The notes under the pieces are model-generated. The model searched no databases. It worked only from the letters and a program-made list of their open reading frames with translations, and was not told where the DNA came from. Below, piece by piece: positions 6,177 to 9,347 of a DNA stretch of 9,347 nucleotides. The translations under genes and the position numbers were made by a program. The DNA lies in NCBI GenBank assembly GCA_005787665.1, contig SYAB01000395.1, positions 1 to 9,347 on the forward strand, written 5' to 3'. Source of the DNA: Actinomycetota bacterium (lineage in GTDB: Bacteria > Actinomycetota > Actinomycetes > Mycobacteriales > Mycobacteriaceae). Positions within the stretch are counted from its first letter, which is position 1, and each line of letters opens with the position of its first letter.

Positions 6177-6938
6177 ATGAGTTCTCATGTCACCGTCCTC
6201 GCCTCACTCGCGCTGGCCATCTTCTTCAGCCCCGAGACATTGGTGCTCGGCCTGATCATCGCCGGGGACAGGAAGGTTCCGCGGTTGGCGGCGTCCGCCT
6301 TCGCCGTCGGCGGCATCATCGGTATCGCGTTCGCCACCGGCATCGGCCTATGGATCGCCCACGCCTCCGGCGCCGGCGAAACGACCCGCGACCACCATGG
6401 CTGGCCCGGGTTCGTGGTGCGACTGTTGATTGCGGCCGCGTTGCTGACCATCGGCGCACGCCGCGCGATCAATGCGGTGCGCAAGAGGCCGATCAGCGAT
6501 ATCTCCGAACCCGAGCACCAGCCGAGCAGGCTGCGTGCAGCGCTGACCCGGCGTTTCCCGTCGCTGGCCCGCCAGTTCGATCTGGAGGCGGATCTGTCGG
6601 CGGGCCAACGGGTTCGCCGCGCCGGGTTCGCCGGTTTTGCCATGTGCGGGCTGCACCCGAAGGTGTTTCCGATTGCGATCGCCGCCGGTCACCAGATCAT
6701 GCAGATCTCCGATCGCCCGCAACGCACCCTCGGGATCGTGCTGTTCGCCGTCATCGCCGTCATCCCCGCCCTGCTGCCCGCGGTGATCGACCTGGTCAAC
6801 CCCGGTGCCACGGTCCGGATCAAGAGCGGCTACGAGCGGATCATGAAGGTTCACGGCCGGTGGATCACCGCACTGTTGCTGCTGGGGGCGGGCTCGTTCG
6901 TGGCCTACGACGCCTGGCATGACATGCCCCGGAGCTGA
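6177..6938 (+). CDS. GAP/SfLAP-family six-TM membrane protein
   Basis: 253 aa, with hydrophobic segments at about 6-26, 37-61, 79-97, 147-170, 183-205 and 228-245. The layout of three helices, a basic hydrophilic cytoplasmic loop (about 98-146) and three more helices matches the mycobacterial GAP-like family, part of the LysE transporter superfamily. Members include Gap, linked to glycopeptidolipid export, and Sap, the sulfolipid-1-addressing protein. SPETLVLGLIIAG in the first helix and AFAVGGIIGIA in the second are typical. The likely role is moving or addressing an envelope lipid or a small solute across the membrane; the substrate cannot be read from sequence. ATG 6177 is preceded by AAGGTGA. 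The gene is divergent from the lytic transglycosylase and its stop is 4 bp from the opposing TetR gene stop. Confidence 0.8.
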   Translation: MSSHVTVLASLALAIFFSPETLVLGLIIAGDRKVPRLAASAFAVGGIIGIAFATGIGLWIAHASGAGETTRDHHGWPGFVVRLLIAAALLTIGARRAINAVRKRPISDISEPEHQPSRLRAALTRRFPSLARQFDLEADLSAGQRVRRAGFAGFAMCGLHPKVFPIAIAAGHQIMQISDRPQRTLGIVLFAVIAVIPALLPAVIDLVNPGATVRIKSGYERIMKVHGRWITALLLLGAGSFVAYDAWHDMPRS

Positions 6939-6942
6939 CGCC

Positions 6943-7557
6943 TCACAGGGATTCCAGGGCACGCATGATGCCGTCGAGCACGGTCTCGATGGCAGCATCG
7001 CCGTCGAGGGGGCCCACGAGCGCTTGGCGCACCAGGATCGAGGCGATGCCGTGCACCCCGGACCACGCGATCAGTGCGGCCTGATCGGTGGCGGTCGACT
7101 CGATGGCTCCGGTGTCCGTCAGCGTCTGCACACCCCCAACCAGTACTTCCCATGCGGAGGGGTCGTCGGGCCGCGGGGGCGCGATCCCCGGACCGAAGGC
7201 GGTGTCGAACAAGTGCGGTTCTGCGCAGGCAAAGTCGATGTAGGCCCGGCCCACGGCGCGAAACTGTTTCCGCGCCGTGACTTTGCGGGTCCGGCGCGTT
7301 GGTGATTCGAGCTGCGTTGCGCGGTCTCGTCTGTCGATGAGGAAGCGGGCGAGTTCTTCCCTGGCGAATTGCGATACTTCCGCCAGTAGTGCCTCGATGT
7401 TGGGGAAGTGCCGGTATGCCGCCGAGGGTGAGACGCCGACCGCCTTGGCCAGCGCACGGATCTGCACACCGTCAGGACCGTTGCGGCGGGCCTCTTCGAC
7501 CGCGGCGTCGAGCAGGGCGCGACGCAGCGCCCCATGGTGATAGCCGTTGCCTGTCAC
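6943..7557 (-). CDS. TetR-family transcriptional repressor with WHG-type C-terminal domain
   Basis: 204 aa from GTG 7557-7555; an in-frame GTG at 7593 would add 12 residues. I prefer 7557 because GNGYHHGALRRALLDAA is the usual beginning of this subfamily and because the longer form would read through a probable operator. An N-terminal helix is followed by the helix-turn-helix at 31-51 (VQIRALAKAVGVSPSAAYRHF). The C-terminal ligand domain has the AWSGVHGIA motif (164-172) that names the WHG group. TetR proteins dimerise on palindromic operators and leave DNA when a ligand binds. The gene is divergent from the DUF4188/oxidoreductase operon, and two like palindromes lie between them, so it probably represses both itself and that operon. 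The inducer is unknown, perhaps an aromatic or quinone compound. It has no clear Shine-Dalgarno at either start. Confidence 0.88.
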   Translation of the reverse strand: MTGNGYHHGALRRALLDAAVEEARRNGPDGVQIRALAKAVGVSPSAAYRHFPNIEALLAEVSQFAREELARFLIDRRDRATQLESPTRRTRKVTARKQFRAVGRAYIDFACAEPHLFDTAFGPGIAPPRPDDPSAWEVLVGGVQTLTDTGAIESTATDQAALIAWSGVHGIASILVRQALVGPLDGDAAIETVLDGIMRALESL

Positions 7558-7576
7558 ACCGAGAAGTCTGCCACAG

Positions 7577-7595
7577 ATGTTGACATCGTTCACAT
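7577..7595. promoter_or_regulatory. Candidate TetR operator O1
   Basis: A 19-bp imperfect palindrome fits ATGTNNACNNNGTNNACAT, with ATGT at 7577-7580, AC at 7583-7584, GT at 7588-7589 and ACAT at 7592-7595. It covers a perfect TTGACA -35 sequence on the plus strand (7580-7585) and the probable -10 area of the minus-strand regulator gene. It matches O2 in every one of the 12 fixed positions. Confidence 0.6.
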
Positions 7596-7607
7596 ACCCG
7601 TGCCACC

Positions 7608-7626
7608 ATGTGTACGGTGTTTACAT
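7608..7626. promoter_or_regulatory. Candidate TetR operator O2
   Basis: A second 19-bp site with the same pattern has ATGT at 7608-7611, AC at 7614-7615, GT at 7619-7620 and ACAT at 7623-7626. It covers TACGGT (7613-7618), a plausible -10 for the DUF4188 operon, and ends 2 nt before the Shine-Dalgarno. Its centre (7617) is 31 bp from that of O1 (7586), about three helical turns. Confidence 0.6.
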
Positions 7627-7639
7627 ACGAGGAGGGGCT

Positions 7640-8152
7640 GTGACGATCAATCGAGGCCGATGGACTGCCGACTTCGGGGACCGCGATCAGATCGTGGTAT
7701 TCCTCATCGGGATGCGGATCAACCGGCTGTGGCAGGTCTGGCGGTGGCTCCCGGTTCTCAGTGCGATGCCGAGGATGATCATCGAACTGGCCAGGGATCC
7801 GTCCCGCGGACTGCTCGGCCGCCCGCGCACCCTGCTCTCGGGGCGGACGATCATGGTCGTCCAGTACTGGAACTCGTTCGACGACCTCGAGCGCTACGCC
7901 CGTGACCCGAAAGCCGAACATCTGCCGGCCTGGCGGCGGTTCAACCGCACCATCCGGGACAACGGCGCGGTGGGCATCTATCACGAGACCTATCGCGTCC
8001 GCACCGCCGATATCGAGGCGGTGTACGTCAACATGCCCGCGTTCGGGGTGGCCGCCGCCAGCTCGGTTGCTCCGGTCGTCGCCGGCCGCAACACCGCCGC
8101 CGCCCGACTAGGCATCAGACCTCTCGACCGGGCGCCGGTCGAGTCCTACTGA
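7640..8152 (+). CDS. DUF4188 (monooxygenase-like) protein
   Basis: 170 aa from GTG 7640, chosen because GAGGAGGGG (7629-7637) lies immediately upstream; an in-frame ATG at 7547 would run through both operators. The protein has the features of DUF4188, a ferredoxin-like (alpha-beta barrel) family annotated as monooxygenase-like. These are VVFLIGMRINRLW (19-31), WLPVLSAMPRM (36-46), VVQYWNSFDDLERYARDP (73-90), then H94-LPAW-RRFN and GIYHETYRV (112-120). H94 and H115 are candidate active-site residues. The reaction is not established for the family; oxidation of an aromatic or dehydratase-like chemistry has been suggested by annotation only. The gene is first in an operon with a flavodoxin-fold oxidoreductase 12 nt downstream, under probable control of the divergent TetR protein. 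Confidence 0.82.
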   Translation: MTINRGRWTADFGDRDQIVVFLIGMRINRLWQVWRWLPVLSAMPRMIIELARDPSRGLLGRPRTLLSGRTIMVVQYWNSFDDLERYARDPKAEHLPAWRRFNRTIRDNGAVGIYHETYRVRTADIEAVYVNMPAFGVAAASSVAPVVAGRNTAAARLGIRPLDRAPVESY

Positions 8153-8164
8153 AAGGGTCACCCC

Positions 8165-8788
8165 GTGTCTCCTGAAACATCTCCTGCAACCGTCAAGATC
8201 GTCGTGATCCTCGGCCATCCGGACACCGCCAGCTTCGGTAGTGCGATCGCCCGCGCTTATGCCGCGGGTGCGGAGGCGTTCGGAGCCGCCGTCCGGACGA
8301 TCGACCTCGGCGAACTGACATTCGACCCGGTGTTGTGGCACGGCTACCGCGAGATTCAGCCTTTGGAACCGGATCTGGTCGACGCTCAGGCGGCCATCCG
8401 GTGGGCCGACGTGCTGGTGTTCGCCTATCCCACCTGGTGGGGTGCGGCCCCGGCCCTGTTGAAAGGCTTCATCGATCGGGTGTTCCTGCCTGGATTCGCG
8501 TTCCAGTACCGGGAGAATTCCCGGTTCTGGGACCGCCTGCTGGCCGGGCGCAGCGGCCGGTTGCTGGTCACCATGGACACCCCGCACTGGTACTACCGGC
8601 TGGTCGTCGGGCAGCCGGGGCATCGGATGATGCGCCGCGCGATCCTGGGCTTCAGCGGGGTGAAGCCGGTTCGCACCTCCGTGTTCGGGGCGGTGCGCGG
8701 CTCCACCGCGGCGACCCGCGAACAATGGCTGGCTAAGGCTCGCACGCTGGGGGAACGCGACGCCGGGCAGGTGGCCCGAACCCGCTGA
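8165..8788 (+). CDS. Flavodoxin-fold NAD(P)H:quinone oxidoreductase (NQO/MdaB/KefF-like)
   Basis: 207 aa from GTG 8165, supported by AAAGGG (8152-8157) with a 7-nt spacer. VKIVVILGHPDTASFGSAIA (10-29) is the first beta strand and FMN-phosphate loop, and IDLGELTFDPVL (46-57) is the second strand. WADVLVFAYPTWWGAAPALL (80-99), continuing through GFIDRVFLPGFAF, is the hallmark of the PF02525 NADPH-quinone reductase family. These enzymes are soluble flavin dimers that carry out two-electron reduction of quinones and similar electrophiles by a ping-pong mechanism. With the DUF4188 gene and the TetR regulator this suggests an inducible response to quinones or aromatic xenobiotics; the substrate is inferred. 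The C-terminus (RDAGQVARTR) is short and basic. A 187-bp gap follows before dnaK. Confidence 0.9.
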   Translation: MSPETSPATVKIVVILGHPDTASFGSAIARAYAAGAEAFGAAVRTIDLGELTFDPVLWHGYREIQPLEPDLVDAQAAIRWADVLVFAYPTWWGAAPALLKGFIDRVFLPGFAFQYRENSRFWDRLLAGRSGRLLVTMDTPHWYYRLVVGQPGHRMMRRAILGFSGVKPVRTSVFGAVRGSTAATREQWLAKARTLGERDAGQVARTR

Positions 8789-8797
8789 GGCAGTGTC

Positions 8798-8824
8798 GGG
8801 AACAAAACCCCCGACCACTCGGTT
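8798..8824 (+). promoter_or_regulatory. Candidate SigH-type (ECF) promoter for dnaK
   Basis: GGGAAC (8798-8803) is followed by an 18-nt spacer and GTT (8822-8824, in CGGTTA). This resembles the GGAAC/T...GTT pattern of mycobacterial SigH/SigE promoters. SigH is known to drive dnaK in M. tuberculosis, which supports the reading. It would give a leader of about 145 nt. Confidence 0.45.
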
Positions 8825-8838
8825 ATGCCTGTGGACAA

Positions 8839-8859
8839 CTTGAGTCAACCAGACTCAAC
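8839..8859. promoter_or_regulatory. HAIR element 1 (HspR operator) upstream of dnaK
   Basis: CTTGAGT, 7 nt, then ACTCAAC. It matches the HspR-associated inverted repeat CTTGAGT-N7-ACTCAAG in 13 of 14 positions. HspR, usually encoded at the end of the dnaK-grpE-dnaJ-hspR operon, represses heat-shock genes with DnaK as co-repressor. The site lies just upstream of a TTGACA -35. Confidence 0.88.
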
Positions 8860-8866
8860 TGTTGGT

Positions 8867-8895
8867 TTGACAGCGATCGCCGGTTCAAGCAAGCT
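8867..8895 (+). promoter_or_regulatory. Candidate housekeeping promoter of dnaK, between the HAIR sites
   Basis: A perfect TTGACA (8867-8872) is followed after 17 nt by CAAGCT (8890-8895), which keeps the A2 and T6 of TANNNT. Transcription would begin near 8902, inside HAIR element 2, giving a 70-75 nt leader. The -10 is weak, so the call is tentative. Confidence 0.45.
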
Positions 8896-8914
8896 TGAGC
8901 GTGGTCCGCTCAGA
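8894..8914. promoter_or_regulatory. HAIR element 2 (weaker HspR operator)
   Basis: CTTGAGC, 7 nt, GCTCAGA: the inner five bases of each arm (TGAGC/GCTCA) are a perfect inverted repeat with the HAIR spacing of 7. It overlaps a second palindrome, TCAAGC-AA-GCTTGA (8885-8898). It lies over the -10/start region, a good position for repression. Confidence 0.65.
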
Positions 8915-8939
8915 CCAGCGGTGTCCGACAAACAGCAGT

Positions 8940-8952
8940 GTCTTAACAAGAC
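8940..8952 (+). other. Small hairpin-capable sequence in the dnaK leader
   Basis: GTCTT-AAC-AAGAC can form a 5-bp stem with a 3-nt loop, 9 nt upstream of the AGGAGGA Shine-Dalgarno. It may be a weak RNA element, or chance. Confidence 0.25.
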
Positions 8953-8961
8953 GTCTCTATC

Positions 8962-8968
8962 AGGAGGA
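8962..8968 (+). promoter_or_regulatory. Shine-Dalgarno of dnaK
   Basis: AGGAGGA with a 7-nt spacer before ATG 8976 is a near-ideal ribosome binding site, as expected for a highly expressed chaperone. Confidence 0.85.
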
Positions 8969-8975
8969 ATTCACT

Positions 8976-9347
8976 ATGGCTCGTGCGGTCGGGATCGACC
9001 TCGGGACCACCAACTCCGTCGTCTCGGTCCTCGAGGGCGGCGACCCTGTCGTCGTCGCCAACTCCGAGGGCTCGCGCACGACGCCGTCGGTCGTTGCCTT
9101 TGCACGGAACGGCGAAGTGCTGGTCGGCCAGCCCGCCAAGAATCAGGCGGTGACCAACGTCGACCGGACCATCCGATCGGTCAAGCGCCACATGGGCACC
9201 GACTGGGCCGTCGATGTCGACGGCAAGAACTACACCTCCCAGGAAATCAGCGCGCGCATATTGCAGAAGCTGAAGCGCGATGCCGAGAGCTACCTCGGCG
9301 AGGACATCACCGACGCGGTCATCACCGAGCCCGCCTACTTCAACGAC
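8976..9347 (+). CDS. dnaK: Molecular chaperone DnaK (Hsp70), 5' 124 codons only
   Basis: The first 124 codons are present and the gene runs off the window end; the full protein is normally about 620 aa. [20 protein letters not shown] (1-20) is the Hsp70 signature 1 and phosphate-1 loop. [29 protein letters not shown] and [15 protein letters not shown] follow, as in mycobacterial DnaK. DnaK binds exposed hydrophobic segments of unfolded proteins in an ATP-driven cycle with DnaJ and GrpE, and in mycobacteria it also acts with HspR as co-repressor of its own operon. The grpE, dnaJ and hspR genes are expected downstream, outside the window. One oddity is that residue 118 is Glu ([10 protein letters not shown]), where Val or Thr is usual just before the conserved switch proline. 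Identity is certain; control is by the HAIR region upstream. Confidence 0.98.
   Translation, partial: MARAVGIDLGTTNSVVSVLEGGDPVVVANSEGSRTTPSVVAFARNGEVLVGQPAKNQAVTNVDRTIRSVKRHMGTDWAVDVDGKNYTSQEISARILQKLKRDAESYLGEDITDAVITEPAYFND

Noticed and set aside
7547..7639. Upstream ATG start for the DUF4188 protein at 7547
   Set aside because: It would translate through both candidate operators and overlap the regulator. GTG 7640 has an excellent Shine-Dalgarno and fits the family's start.
8943..9191. 82-aa minus-strand open frame opposite the start of dnaK
   Set aside because: Antisense shadow of dnaK codons; no family resemblance.
1..9347. tRNA/rRNA genes, CRISPR arrays, insertion sequences, toxin-antitoxin pairs or prophage genes
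   Set aside because: Scanned by eye on both strands and none is supported. Composition is uniform and every long stretch is filled by conserved chromosomal genes.

Overview
The window looks like chromosomal DNA from a mycobacterium, probably a non-tuberculous Mycolicibacterium-type species. It is GC-rich with strong third-position G/C bias. The DnaK N-terminus is mycobacterial in type, HspR-type (HAIR) inverted repeats lie upstream of dnaK, and several proteins are of kinds I associate with mycobacteria: a GAP-family membrane protein, a DUF4188 protein, a WHG-type TetR regulator and a bacterial-Ig/pectate-lyase chimera. I see no tRNA, rRNA, CRISPR array, insertion sequence, phage gene or attachment site.

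Layout. (1) 3-2615 (+) is a large 5'-truncated surface protein: a disordered Ala/Pro/Arg-rich N-terminus, three Ig/VCBS-like domains (the last two a 324-bp tandem duplication), a PL1-type pectate lyase-like beta-helix and a C-terminal calcium-binding DTDGDGMPD tail. (2) 2617-3195 (-) is a small two-TM membrane protein that ends one base from it. (3) A 32-bp intergenic region holds a perfect palindrome and appears to drive two divergent leaderless transcripts. (4) 3228-3854 (+) is a DsbA-fold protein with a CPFT active site, overlapping by 8 nt with 3847-4920 (+), a ferritin-like/VIT1 (MbfA-type) iron transporter. (5) On the minus strand a lytic transglycosylase lipoprotein (5139-6053) is followed 15 nt later by a DUF2892/YgaP-like membrane protein (4917-5123). 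(6) 6177-6938 (+) is a GAP/SfLAP-family six-TM protein. (7) A TetR repressor (6943-7557, -) faces a two-gene operon, DUF4188 protein (7640-8152) plus flavodoxin-fold NAD(P)H:quinone oxidoreductase (8165-8788). (8) A 187-bp heat-shock control region leads into dnaK (8976 to the window end, truncated).

Functional reading. Most of the window is envelope and stress physiology: polysaccharide or wall cleavage (lyase-like protein, SLT lipoprotein), lipid-related membrane export (GAP), iron handling (MbfA-like with a thioredoxin-fold partner), xenobiotic/quinone redox response (TetR module) and protein folding (DnaK). The two observations most worth following are regulatory. One is a pair of 19-bp operators sharing the pattern ATGTNNACNNNGTNNACAT, with centres 31 bp apart, between the TetR gene and its target operon. 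The other is a palindrome at 3201-3222 that places identical TAGCCT -10 elements exactly 7 nt upstream of an ATG on one strand and a GTG on the other. All three convergent gene pairs are packed with almost no intergenic DNA, leaving no room for separate terminators.
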